NCBI RefSeq assembly: GCF_002158905.1
Contig: NZ_CP021431.1
Location: forward strand, 2,046,001 to 2,110,000
From: Yoonia vestfoldensis
GTDB lineage: Bacteria > Pseudomonadota > Alphaproteobacteria > Rhodobacterales > Rhodobacteraceae
Direction: 5' to 3'
Length of the DNA: 64,000 nucleotides
A program made the position numbers and the translations under genes. This document shows, piece after piece, positions 17,068-25,098 of the stretch (positions are counted from its first letter, which is position 1; each line of letters opens with the position of its first letter). The notes beneath the pieces are model-generated. The model did no database searches. It was given only the letters and a program-made list of their open reading frames with translations, and was not told where the DNA came from.

Positions 17068-17358
17068 ATGAGCGAAGTCGTCACCGAAGCCGTCACCCAG
17101 CTGAACGCCAAGATGGGCGGCGCAGGCTTTGACGGAACCGCCAAATTCGTCATCGAGGATGAAGGCAGCATCATCATCGACCAAAGCGGCGCACGCGCTG
17201 CCGATGACGACGCCGATGTCACGCTGACCGCCAGTGCGGATGTGTTCAAGGCGATCCTTGATGACGAGCTGAACCCGACAACCGCTTTCATGACCGGCAA
17301 ATTGACCGTGGATGGCGATATGGGGATGGCGATGAAACTGACCAGCGTGCTTGGCTGA
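17068..17358 (+). CDS. SCP2 sterol-binding domain protein
   Basis: 96 aa, a single SCP2 fold that makes a hydrophobic lipid-carrying tunnel. The C-terminal half has the family pattern ADVFKAILDDELNPTTAFMTGKLTVDGDM. GAGAGGAT precedes the ATG. Its stop overlaps the start of the following hydrolase by one base (TGATG), so the two are cotranslated and probably act on the same lipid or acyl substrate. The ligand is unknown. Confidence 0.9.
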   Translation: MSEVVTEAVTQLNAKMGGAGFDGTAKFVIEDEGSIIIDQSGARAADDDADVTLTASADVFKAILDDELNPTTAFMTGKLTVDGDMGMAMKLTSVLG

Positions 17359-18296
17359 TGGCCGCTGCCGCCCCGTTTTTCGATGATATCGCAAACGGCC
17401 CGGCGGGCGGGGCGGCGCATTGGCTGACAACCAGCGACAAAAGGCGTATCCGCGCCGGTCATTGGCCGGTGGCGGGTGCCAAAGGCAGCGTGCTGATCTT
17501 TCCCGGACGCACCGAATATATCGAAAAATACGGGATCACCGCCCAGGCGCTGACAGCAGCGGGCTATAGCGTGCTGGCGGTGGACTGGCGCGGCCAGGGG
17601 CTGTCGGACCGGCTGATCGCTGATCCGCGCCTTGGCCATATCGGCGATTTCGCGGATTACCAGCGCGATGTGGCGGCTGTGCTGGCCCATGCCGCCGCAC
17701 TTGATCTGCCACGGCCCTATTTCCTGCTCGCCCATTCCATGGGGGGCTGCATCGGGCTGCGGGCGCTGATCAACGGGCTGGATGTCAATGCGGTGATGTT
17801 TTCCGCGCCGATGTGGGGCATCCAGATGCCGCGCGCGACACGGTCCTTTGCATGGAGCCTCTCGACCCTCAGCCTGCCGCTGAAATGCGACGAAAAGCTG
17901 GTGCCCGGCCAATCCGCGACCAGCTATCCGCTACAACAGCCCTTTGCGGGCAATATGCTGACAAGCGATCCGGCCATCTATGCCGCGCTGCGCCAGCAGG
18001 TCGCAACCCATCCCGCTCTGGGGCTTGGCGGGCCGACCCTGCGCTGGCTGAACAAATCCTTGCAGGAAATGCGCGACCTGTCGCGCCTGCCCGCGCCCGC
18101 CATCCCCTGCCTGACCTTTCTGGGCAGCCACGAATCCATCGTCGACCCCGCCGCGATCCGCAGCCGCATGGCGCGCTGGCCGGGTGGATTACTGCACGAA
18201 ATCAAGGGCGGCCAGCATGAAATGCTGATGGACAACCGCGACATGCGCGACAGCGTCACCGCCAAAACCATCGCCCATTTCGACGCGCATCCCTGA
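17358..18296 (+). CDS. Alpha/beta hydrolase, lysophospholipase-like
   Basis: 312 aa, serine hydrolase of the S33/PldB-like group. The oxyanion region (LIFPGRTEYIEKYG) is near residues 46-59, DWRGQGLSDR at 76-85, and the nucleophile elbow AHSMGG places Ser127 at the active site. A C-terminal GGQHEMLMDN supplies the likely catalytic histidine, with an Asp before it in ESIVDPA. Monoacylglycerol or lysophospholipid hydrolysis is the usual guess, and coupling to the SCP2 protein fits a lipid substrate. No signal peptide is seen. Confidence 0.85.
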   Translation: MAAAAPFFDDIANGPAGGAAHWLTTSDKRRIRAGHWPVAGAKGSVLIFPGRTEYIEKYGITAQALTAAGYSVLAVDWRGQGLSDRLIADPRLGHIGDFADYQRDVAAVLAHAAALDLPRPYFLLAHSMGGCIGLRALINGLDVNAVMFSAPMWGIQMPRATRSFAWSLSTLSLPLKCDEKLVPGQSATSYPLQQPFAGNMLTSDPAIYAALRQQVATHPALGLGGPTLRWLNKSLQEMRDLSRLPAPAIPCLTFLGSHESIVDPAAIRSRMARWPGGLLHEIKGGQHEMLMDNRDMRDSVTAKTIAHFDAHP

Positions 18297-18301
18297 CCGC
18301 A

Positions 18302-18310
18302 TTATCCACA
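18302..18310 (+). other. Consensus DnaA box
   Basis: TTATCCACA is a perfect match to the strong DnaA box. It is a single copy between the hydrolase and the exonuclease gene, directly next to a dispersed repeat. An isolated box may be fortuitous or may titrate DnaA. Confidence 0.35.
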
Positions 18311-18311
18311 T

Positions 18312-18345
18312 CTTCTTTTTTCCAAAAATACTCCCGCCGGAGGCG
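18312..18345 (-). repeat. Dispersed terminator-like repeat, family A copy
   Basis: The complement reads GCCTCCGGCGGGAGTATTTT followed by TGGAAAAAAGAAG, the same string as at 22882 and 54769. Here it is inverted relative to the flanking plus-strand genes, so it does not end either of them in the usual orientation. Confidence 0.8.
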
Positions 18346-18410
18346 CAGGTCTGTCCACCGCCACCGGCAACCGCCATTGGCAGAACAATCCTAAACCCTA
18401 TCTATCTTTC

Positions 18411-19421
18411 ATGGCGGATGTGCTGACCTTCACCGACAGCGGGATCTATTGCCCCGCGGGCGATTTCTATATCGACCCCTGGCGTCCGGTGCCACGGGCG
18501 CTGATCACCCATGCGCATAGCGATCACGCGCGCTGGGGGATGGACAGCTATCTTGCCACCCCGACCACCGCCGCCGTGATGCGGCACCGGCTGGGCGAGA
18601 TCAATGTCCAGACGATTGCCTATGACACCGCACAGCGCATCGGGGATGCAGAGGTGTCCTTTCACCCCGCAGGCCATGTGCCGGGATCAGCGCAGATCCG
18701 CATCGCGGTCAAAGGGCAGGTCTGGGTGGTCTCGGGCGATTACAAGATTGTGGATGACGGGCTGTCGGAACCTTTCGCGCCTGTCCGCTGTCATGCGTTC
18801 ATCAGCGAATGCACTTTCGGGCTGCCGATCTTCAACTGGACGCCGCAGGATGTGTTGCGGGGCCAGATCAACCGCTGGTGGGCAGAATCTGCGGCCTCAG
18901 GCAAGACCGCGATCCTGGGGGCCTATGCTTTGGGCAAGGCGCAAAGGCTGTTGCGGCTGCTGGACCCCGATATCGGCCCGATCCTGACGCATGGGGCGGT
19001 GGAAAACACCAATGACGTGCTGCGCGCCCAAGGGATCGCCCTGCCCGCCACGACCCGCATCGATGCCGGTATCACCGCCAAAACCCATCCCGGCGCTTTG
19101 GTGCTGGCGACACCTGCCGCGCTGGATACCGCTTGGGCGCGGCGGTTCGGGCCGGCCTCGACCGCCTTTGCCAGCGGCTGGATGGCCCTGCGCGGGGTGC
19201 GGCGCAGACGGGCGGCGGATCGGGGGTTTATCGTCTCGGACCATGCCGATTGGGTCGGGCTGAATGACGCGATCAAGGCCACGGGTGCCGAAAAGATTTT
19301 CGTGACCCATGGTTACACGACGGCCTTTCAGCAATGGCTGCGCGATCAGGGCCATGATGCCCATATCGTCAGCACCGATTACCAGGGCGAAGGGTTCGAC
19401 GCCTCCGAGGATGTGGCATGA
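18411..19421 (+). CDS. Ligase-associated DNA exonuclease (metallo-beta-lactamase fold)
   Basis: 336 aa. The zinc motif HAHSDH is at residues 34-39, and the beta-CASP part has PAGHVPGSAQIRI, GDYKIVDDG and a late HGYTTAFQQWL. Enzymes of this group resemble mRNA 3'-end processing nucleases and SNM1 exonucleases. In bacteria they are encoded next to an ATP-dependent ligase in a DNA repair cluster (helicase Lhr-Core, phosphoesterase, ligase, exonuclease). The stop overlaps the ligase start as ATGA, so the pair is coupled. The helicase and phosphoesterase partners are not adjacent here. Confidence 0.88.
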   Translation: MADVLTFTDSGIYCPAGDFYIDPWRPVPRALITHAHSDHARWGMDSYLATPTTAAVMRHRLGEINVQTIAYDTAQRIGDAEVSFHPAGHVPGSAQIRIAVKGQVWVVSGDYKIVDDGLSEPFAPVRCHAFISECTFGLPIFNWTPQDVLRGQINRWWAESAASGKTAILGAYALGKAQRLLRLLDPDIGPILTHGAVENTNDVLRAQGIALPATTRIDAGITAKTHPGALVLATPAALDTAWARRFGPASTAFASGWMALRGVRRRRAADRGFIVSDHADWVGLNDAIKATGAEKIFVTHGYTTAFQQWLRDQGHDAHIVSTDYQGEGFDASEDVA

Positions 19422-21007
19422 AAGCCTTTGCCGCCCTTTTCGCCCAACTTGATGAAAGCACCAAGACCAGCGTCAAGGTCGCGGCCCTGGCCGCGTATTT
19501 CCGCACCGCCCCTGACAGCGACAAGCTCTGGACCCTGGCGCTTTTCACCGGGCGCAGGCCGAAACGGGTGATCACGGCGTCCAAATTGCGGCTCTGGGCG
19601 GCCGAGGTCGCAGGCCTGCCCGATTGGCTGTTCGAGGAAAGCTACAGCATCGTGGGCGATCTGGCGGAAACCATCGCGCTGGTGCTGCCCCCGCCGCGCG
19701 CCACCAGCGACGAAAGCCTGACCTATTGGATCATGCATCTGCGCGCCTTGGGCATGCAGGACGAGGAGGTGCGCAAGGCCGGCATCATCGCCGCTTGGGA
19801 CCGGCTGCCGCCTGCGGAACGGTTTTTATTCACCAAGCTTTTGACAGGCGGTTTTCGTATCGGGGTCAGCGCGAAACTGATGATCCGCGCGCTGGCGCAG
19901 GCCACAGGCCAGCCGGAACCGGAATTGACCCATAGGCTGATGGGCAATTGGACCCCCGACAATGTCACCTGGACCAGCCTGATCGAGGCGGATGACCCGG
20001 GCACCGATGCGTCCCGCCCCTATCCGTTCTATCTGGCTTACGGGCTCGAGGATCTAGATGCCCTCGGCCCGCCTGCCGATTGGTCGGCGGAACGCAAATG
20101 GGACGGGATCAGGGGGCAATTCATCCTGCGCGGCAGCAATCATTACCTATGGTCGCGCGGCGAGGATCTGATGACCGACCGCTTTCCAGAGCTTGCGCAA
20201 TTATGCGACGCCCTGCCCGATGGCACCGTCATTGACGGCGAGGTACTGGCCTTTGCAGATGATGCCCCCCTGCCCTTTGCCGCCTTGCAAAAAAGGATCG
20301 GGCGCAAAACCGTGCCGCGCAAATTGCTGGCCGAAGCGCCGGTGATCCTGATGGCCTATGATCTGCTGGAACTGGACCGCAGCGACATCCGCCAGCAGCC
20401 CTTTGCCGAAAGACGCGCGCATCTGGCGCGGCTTGTTGCGCGGGTTTCAACCCGCGCGCCCCTGCGGTTGTCACCGCAGGTGACATTCACCACATGGGAC
20501 GATCTGGCCGCAGAACGCGAAAAATCCCGCGATCTGGGGGCGGAAGGGCTGATGCTGAAACGCCATGACAGCCCCTATCTGGCCGGTCGCAAGAAAGGCG
20601 ATTGGTGGAAATGGAAGGTCGATCCGCTGACCATCGATGCCGTGATGATCTATGCGCAATCGGGCAGCGGGCGGCGGGCGAACCTGTTCACCGACTACAC
20701 ATTCGCCGTGCGCGACGGCGATGCGCTGGTGCCTTTCACCAAAGCCTATTCCGGCCTGACTGACGTGGAATTCCGCCAGATCACCGCTTGGGTGCGCAAG
20801 AACACGCTGCAAAAATTCGGCCCCGTCCGGCAGGTGCCGCCGGTCCATGTCTTCGAGATCGCCTTTGAAGGCATCAGCGAAAGCCCGCGCCACAAATCCG
20901 GCGTCGCCTTGCGGTTTCCGCGGATGCTGCGCTGGCGGCAGGACAAACCCCTGGCCGAGGCCAATACGCTGGACGATCTGCGCGAAATGCTGCGGCTTTA
21001 CGGCTGA
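19418..21007 (+). CDS. ATP-dependent DNA ligase (LigB/LigD-independent type)
   Basis: 529 aa. An N-terminal helical domain of about 200 residues precedes the nucleotidyltransferase core. Motif I is ERKWDGIRG with the adenylated Lys227; later motifs include DGEVLAF, LGAEGLMLKRHDSPY and DWWKWK, and an OB-fold domain follows. It seals nicks using ATP, alongside the usual NAD-dependent LigA encoded elsewhere. Coupling to the exonuclease gene implies end cleaning followed by ligation. The length is normal for the family. Confidence 0.93.
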   Translation: MKAFAALFAQLDESTKTSVKVAALAAYFRTAPDSDKLWTLALFTGRRPKRVITASKLRLWAAEVAGLPDWLFEESYSIVGDLAETIALVLPPPRATSDESLTYWIMHLRALGMQDEEVRKAGIIAAWDRLPPAERFLFTKLLTGGFRIGVSAKLMIRALAQATGQPEPELTHRLMGNWTPDNVTWTSLIEADDPGTDASRPYPFYLAYGLEDLDALGPPADWSAERKWDGIRGQFILRGSNHYLWSRGEDLMTDRFPELAQLCDALPDGTVIDGEVLAFADDAPLPFAALQKRIGRKTVPRKLLAEAPVILMAYDLLELDRSDIRQQPFAERRAHLARLVARVSTRAPLRLSPQVTFTTWDDLAAEREKSRDLGAEGLMLKRHDSPYLAGRKKGDWWKWKVDPLTIDAVMIYAQSGSGRRANLFTDYTFAVRDGDALVPFTKAYSGLTDVEFRQITAWVRKNTLQKFGPVRQVPPVHVFEIAFEGISESPRHKSGVALRFPRMLRWRQDKPLAEANTLDDLREMLRLYG

Positions 21008-21070
21008 CAGGGTTCCCTGTGCGGCTACGAGCGCCTAAGTATTGCGTCAAACAGCAATGAAAGCCGCGCC

Positions 21071-22876
21071 ATGCAAAACCCTGTCTATGATGCCAATACC
21101 TCGGGCAAGAACGCTTTTGGCGATCTGCCGGAATGGGACCTGACCGACCTTTACCCCAGCCCCGACAGCCCCGAAATCACCCGCGACATGGCATGGCTGG
21201 ACAATGAATGCGCGGCCTTTGCCGCCGATTACGAAGGCAAGCTGGCCACGCTGGATGCGGCGGGTCTGCTGGGCGCGGTCCAGCGCTATGAACAGATCGA
21301 CGTGATCGCGGGGCGGATCATGTCCTTTGCGGGCCTGCGCTATTACCAGATCACCACCGATAGCGACCGGACCAAATTCATGGCCGATTGTCAGGACAAG
21401 ATCACCCGTTTCACCACGCCTTTGGTGTTTTACGGGCTGGAATTCAACAGGCTGGAGGATGCGCATCTGGCAGGGCTTTTGGCGGGGAATGCCGATCTGG
21501 CGCGCTATAAACCCGTGTTCGACCGGATGCGCGCGATGAAGCCGCATCAATTATCCGACGAGCTGGAAAAATTCCTGCATGACCAATCCACCGTCGGGGC
21601 CGCCGCCTGGAACCGGCTGTTTGACGAAACCATGGCGGGGCTGGAATTCGTGGTGGATGGCGATCTGCTGAACCTGGAAAGCACGCTGAACCTGTTGACC
21701 GACCCCGACCGCAGCAAACGCGAGGCCGCGACCCATGCGCTGACGTCCGTGTTCCGCGAAAACATCAAGATCTTTGCCCGCGTCCACAACACGCTGGCCA
21801 AGGAAAAAGAGATCACCGATCGCTGGCGCAAAATGCCCAGCCCGCAGGCCGCGCGCCATCTGGCCAACCATGTCGAACCCGAGGTGGTCGAGGCTTTGCG
21901 CAACGCCGTTGTCGCGGCCTACCCCCGCCTGTCGCATCGCTATTACGCGCTGAAAGCGAAATGGCTGGGGCTGGACCGGATGCAGGTCTGGGACCGCAAC
22001 GCGCCTTTGCCCATGGACCAGCCCCGCGTGATCGGCTGGCAAGAGGCGCGCGACACCGTGATCACCGCCTACGCCGGTTTCGATCCGAAAATGGCCGAGA
22101 TCGCGGGGCGGTTTTTCGACAAGGGCTGGATCGATGCGGCAACGAAACCCGGCAAGGCGCCGGGCGCTTTCGCACATCCGACCGTGACGACAGTGCATCC
22201 TTATGTGATGCTGAACTACCTTGGCAAACCGCGCGATGTCATGACGCTGGCGCATGAATTGGGCCATGGCGTGCATCAGGTGCTGGCCGCCGAACAGGGC
22301 GAACTTTTGTCATCCACCCCGCTGACGCTGGCGGAAACGGCGTCGGTTTTTGGCGAGATGCTGACCTTCCGGCAGCTATTGGACAATGCCAAGACGCCAC
22401 AGGACCGCAAGGTGCTGCTGGCGGGCAAGGTCGAGGATATGATCAACACCGTCGTGCGCCAGATCGCGTTTTATGATTTCGAATGCAAACTGCATGCGGC
22501 ACGCGCGGAAGGCGAATTGACGCCGGACGATATCAACGCGCTCTGGATGTCGGTGCAGGCGCAAAGCCTTGGGCCGGTGTTCGATTTCGCGGATGGCTAT
22601 GAAACCTTCTGGGCCTATATCCCGCATTTCGTCCATTCGCCATTCTACGTCTATGCCTATGCGTTCGGCGACGGGCTGGTGAACGCGCTTTATGCCGTAT
22701 TCGAAGAAGGCGATGCCGATTTCCGCGACAAATATTTCGCGATGCTGCGCGCGGGCGGGTCCAAGCATCACAAGGAATTGCTGGCCCCTTTCGGGCTGGA
22801 TGCTTCGGATCCTGCGTTCTGGGACAAGGGGCTGGCCTTGATCGAAAGCATGATCGACGAGCTAGAGGCGCTTTAG
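21071..22876 (+). CDS. pepF: M3 family oligoendopeptidase F
   Basis: 601 aa zinc peptidase that degrades short cytoplasmic peptides. The catalytic motif HELGHG lies near residues 394-399, followed about 25 residues later by the downstream glutamate region (LAETASVFGEM). The N-terminal part (WDLTDLYPSPDS) is typical of the PepF/M3B branch. It is preceded by a 63-nt gap after the ligase and followed by a family-A terminator repeat, so it probably ends the transcript. No signal peptide. Confidence 0.94.
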   Translation: MQNPVYDANTSGKNAFGDLPEWDLTDLYPSPDSPEITRDMAWLDNECAAFAADYEGKLATLDAAGLLGAVQRYEQIDVIAGRIMSFAGLRYYQITTDSDRTKFMADCQDKITRFTTPLVFYGLEFNRLEDAHLAGLLAGNADLARYKPVFDRMRAMKPHQLSDELEKFLHDQSTVGAAAWNRLFDETMAGLEFVVDGDLLNLESTLNLLTDPDRSKREAATHALTSVFRENIKIFARVHNTLAKEKEITDRWRKMPSPQAARHLANHVEPEVVEALRNAVVAAYPRLSHRYYALKAKWLGLDRMQVWDRNAPLPMDQPRVIGWQEARDTVITAYAGFDPKMAEIAGRFFDKGWIDAATKPGKAPGAFAHPTVTTVHPYVMLNYLGKPRDVMTLAHELGHGVHQVLAAEQGELLSSTPLTLAETASVFGEMLTFRQLLDNAKTPQDRKVLLAGKVEDMINTVVRQIAFYDFECKLHAARAEGELTPDDINALWMSVQAQSLGPVFDFADGYETFWAYIPHFVHSPFYVYAYAFGDGLVNALYAVFEEGDADFRDKYFAMLRAGGSKHHKELLAPFGLDASDPAFWDKGLALIESMIDELEAL

Positions 22877-22881
22877 TGCCA

Positions 22882-22918
22882 GCGCCTCCGGCGGGGGAGT
22901 ATTTTTGGAAAAAAGAAG
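22882..22918 (+). terminator. Terminator-like repeat, family A, 3' of pepF
   Basis: GCGCCTCCGGCGGGGG forms a short GC hairpin followed by AGTATTTTTGG and AAAAAAGAAG. It starts six bases after the pepF stop and is in the correct orientation for it. Nearly identical to the copy at 54769. Confidence 0.7.
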
Positions 22919-22934
22919 GTGAAAGGGCGCGCTT

Positions 22935-23909
22935 TCAGCGCTGCGCGCCCGCCGCAAAGGCCATATCCATCATCACCTGCGTGCCGCGCGAGAATTCCAG
23001 CGGACAGGGGTAAGCGGCGGCACCGCGCAGGGAAGCGCCGAAGTTTTCGACTTGCAGGCTGTATTGGTTCACGCCGGGCCAGCGTTCGGTGATCATGCTG
23101 CTGCCATCGGTTTCCAGCGTCAGCTGCGCCATGTCAAAGATATTGGCGTTGAACGGGCAGGTCAGGCGCAGGATCCCTTTGTCGCCGTGAAAGGTCATCT
23201 GCTGGCGCGGATGCATGCGCATCGATACCAAAGCGGTGCAGGTGAAATCGGGGAAGCGGGCGGCGACCTGGGCGAAGACATCGACATCATTTTCCAGCCG
23301 CAGATCGGCATGGCTGATGCTGACAGGGTCCTGCCCGCTGACAAAGCGCGCCGCGCCAAATGGATAGACCCCGATGTCGCGCAGCGCCCCGCCTGCGGTT
23401 TCGGGCCGGTTGCGGATATTGGTCGGATCCGCGGCATTGTTATAGGTGAATGTCCCATCGACATGTGTCAGCCGGCCGATCGCGCCTTGCTGGACAAGGG
23501 CGCGCGCACGGATGAATTGGGGGTGATGCACGATCATGAAAGCCTCGGCCGCAAGCAGCCCCGCCGCATCGCGCGCGGCGATCAGCCGGTCGTAATCGGC
23601 GGCTGCCAGCCCCATGGGTTTTTCGCAAAGCACCGGCTTGCCCGCCGCCAGCGCCTTGAGCGACCAATCCACATGCAGATGGTTGGGCAGCGGGATATAG
23701 ACCGCATCCACAGCCGGGTCGGCCAAGAGCGCGTCATAGCTATCATGGACCGTGATGCCGGGGGCGAAATCCGCGAAACCCGCCGCCTTGGCGGGGCTGG
23801 ATGTCGCCAGCGCGTAAAGCTCGGCCCCATTGGCGGCATGGATGGCGGGGCCCATGAAACGGCGGGCGAATTCGGCGGCACCCAGGATGCCCCAGCGGAT
23901 TGGTGTCAT
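22935..23909 (-). CDS. Gfo/Idh/MocA family oxidoreductase
   Basis: 324 aa, an NAD(P)-dependent sugar or polyol dehydrogenase. The Rossmann motif GILGAAEFARR opens the protein, the CEKPMGL signature follows (the lysine is the usual catalytic residue), and the C-terminal alpha/beta domain has HVDGTFTYNN and GGALRDIGVYPF. The substrate is not predictable. Start ATG at 23909 is favoured because AAGGGAG lies 7 nt upstream; ATG at 23915 overlaps that site. A LacI-type operator lies just upstream, which fits sugar control. Confidence 0.88.
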   Translation of the reverse strand: MTPIRWGILGAAEFARRFMGPAIHAANGAELYALATSSPAKAAGFADFAPGITVHDSYDALLADPAVDAVYIPLPNHLHVDWSLKALAAGKPVLCEKPMGLAAADYDRLIAARDAAGLLAAEAFMIVHHPQFIRARALVQQGAIGRLTHVDGTFTYNNAADPTNIRNRPETAGGALRDIGVYPFGAARFVSGQDPVSISHADLRLENDVDVFAQVAARFPDFTCTALVSMRMHPRQQMTFHGDKGILRLTCPFNANIFDMAQLTLETDGSSMITERWPGVNQYSLQVENFGASLRGAAAYPCPLEFSRGTQVMMDMAFAAGAQR

Positions 23910-23928
23910 GGTCATCTCCCTTTTGGGG

Positions 23929-23944
23929 ATGGTAGCGCTATCAT
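23929..23944. promoter_or_regulatory. LacI-family-type operator
   Basis: ATGGTAGCGCTATCAT is a near-perfect palindrome with the central CG typical of LacI/GalR operators and a single mismatch between arms. It sits 20 bases upstream of the dehydrogenase start. The cognate regulator is not in the window. Confidence 0.6.
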
Positions 23945-23968
23945 CCAGCCACCGCCACGCCCCTTTCC

Positions 23969-24012
23969 CATCTTCCGAGCAAAAAATATCCCCGCCGGAG
24001 GCTCCGACGGGG
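23969..24012 (-). terminator. rpoH terminator (family B repeat)
   Basis: On the minus strand CCCCGTCGG and CCGGCGGGG form a 9-bp stem around AGCCT, followed by ATATTTTTTGCTCGG. It lies 30 bases beyond the rpoH stop. The distal GCTCGGAAGATG tail recurs at two other gene ends in this window. Confidence 0.85.
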
Positions 24013-24041
24013 ATCATAAGGATGACGGGTTGCAGGAAAGC

Positions 24042-24938
24042 TCAGGCGCTTTCCAGCATGCCTTTTTCGCGCGCCAGCTGCGTCATGCGTGACTGCAGCT
24101 TTTCAAACGCCCGCACCTCGATCTGGCGGATCCGTTCGCGGCTGACATCGTAGCGCGCGCTGAGATCCTCAAGCGTGACGGTTTCATCGGCCAGGCGGCG
24201 CTGCACCAGAATGTCCTTTTCACGGTCATTCAGCACGGTCATCGCTTCGGCCAGCAGGGCGCGGCGGGCGTCCATTTCGTCATGTTCTTCGTAGTCGGCG
24301 GCGGTATTGGCGCTGTCGTCTTCGAGCCAATCCTGCCATTGCATCGACCCTTCGCCATCCGACCCGATCTGCGCATTCAGCGAGGCATCGCCCCCCGACA
24401 GGCGGCGGTTCATCGAGATCACCTCATCCTCGGTCACACCCAGATCATTGGCGATCTGCTTGACATTCTCGGGGCGCAGATCGCCTTCTTCCAGCGCGCC
24501 GATGCGGTTTTTCGCCTTGCGCAGGTTGAAGAACAGCTTTTTCTGCGCCGATGTCGTGCCCATTTTCACCAGCGACCAGGACCGCAGGATATATTCCTGG
24601 ATCGAGGCGCGGATCCACCACATCGCATAGGTCGCCAGGCGAAAGCCTTTCTCGGGATCAAAGCGTTTGACCGCCTGCATCAGGCCGACATTCGCCTCGG
24701 AAATCACCTCGGCCTGCGGCAGGCCATAGCCGCGATAACCCATGGCGATCTTGGCGGCCAGGCGCAGATGCGATGTCACCATCTTATGCGCGGCCTCGGT
24801 GTCTTCATGGTCCACCCAGCGTTTGGCCAGCATGTATTCTTCTTCGGGTTCCAGCATCGGGAATTTGCGGATTTCCTGCATATAGCGGTTCAATCCGCCT
24901 TCCGGGGTAGGTGCGGGAAGATTTTTATAGTCGCTCAC
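24042..24938 (-). CDS. rpoH: RNA polymerase sigma factor RpoH (sigma-32)
   Basis: 298 aa heat-shock sigma factor. Region 2 contains ISEANVGLMQAVKRFDPEKGF and LATYAMWWIRASIQEYI, then the RpoH-specific QKKLFFNLRKAKNRI (RpoH box). Region 4 ends with [21 protein letters not shown]. The start codon is GTG at 24938, preceded by GGAGGG at a 7-nt spacing. Alphaproteobacteria often have two RpoH paralogues; which one this is cannot be said. The 160-nt leader contains a GAACC-N4-GGTTC palindrome. Confidence 0.96.
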   Translation of the reverse strand: MSDYKNLPAPTPEGGLNRYMQEIRKFPMLEPEEEYMLAKRWVDHEDTEAAHKMVTSHLRLAAKIAMGYRGYGLPQAEVISEANVGLMQAVKRFDPEKGFRLATYAMWWIRASIQEYILRSWSLVKMGTTSAQKKLFFNLRKAKNRIGALEEGDLRPENVKQIANDLGVTEDEVISMNRRLSGGDASLNAQIGSDGEGSMQWQDWLEDDSANTAADYEEHDEMDARRALLAEAMTVLNDREKDILVQRRLADETVTLEDLSARYDVSRERIRQIEVRAFEKLQSRMTQLAREKGMLESA

Positions 24939-25034
24939 TGTCGTGCCCTCCGTTATGTATAAAGGCTTAACATGGATATGATAGCACTTCGGCTGGTTTC
25001 AAGTATCGGTGTTTCCTTATCGTCAACTTAATAT

Positions 25035-25048
25035 GAACCAATCGGTTC
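25035..25048. promoter_or_regulatory. Palindrome in the rpoH upstream region
   Basis: GAACCAATCGGTTC has perfect 5-nt arms around a 4-nt centre, about 100 bases upstream of the rpoH start. It could be a dimeric repressor or activator site; the binding protein is unknown. Confidence 0.3.
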
Positions 25049-25066
25049 AGTTTTACGAGTGGGCTT

Positions 25067-25082
25067 TGCGTGCGTTCACGCA
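25067..25082. terminator. Hairpin 3' of rluD
   Basis: TGCGTG-CGTT-CACGCA is a perfect 6-bp inverted repeat 17 bases past the rluD stop. No T-run follows directly, so termination strength is doubtful. Confidence 0.35.
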
Positions 25083-25098
25083 CATGGGATTGAGTATT

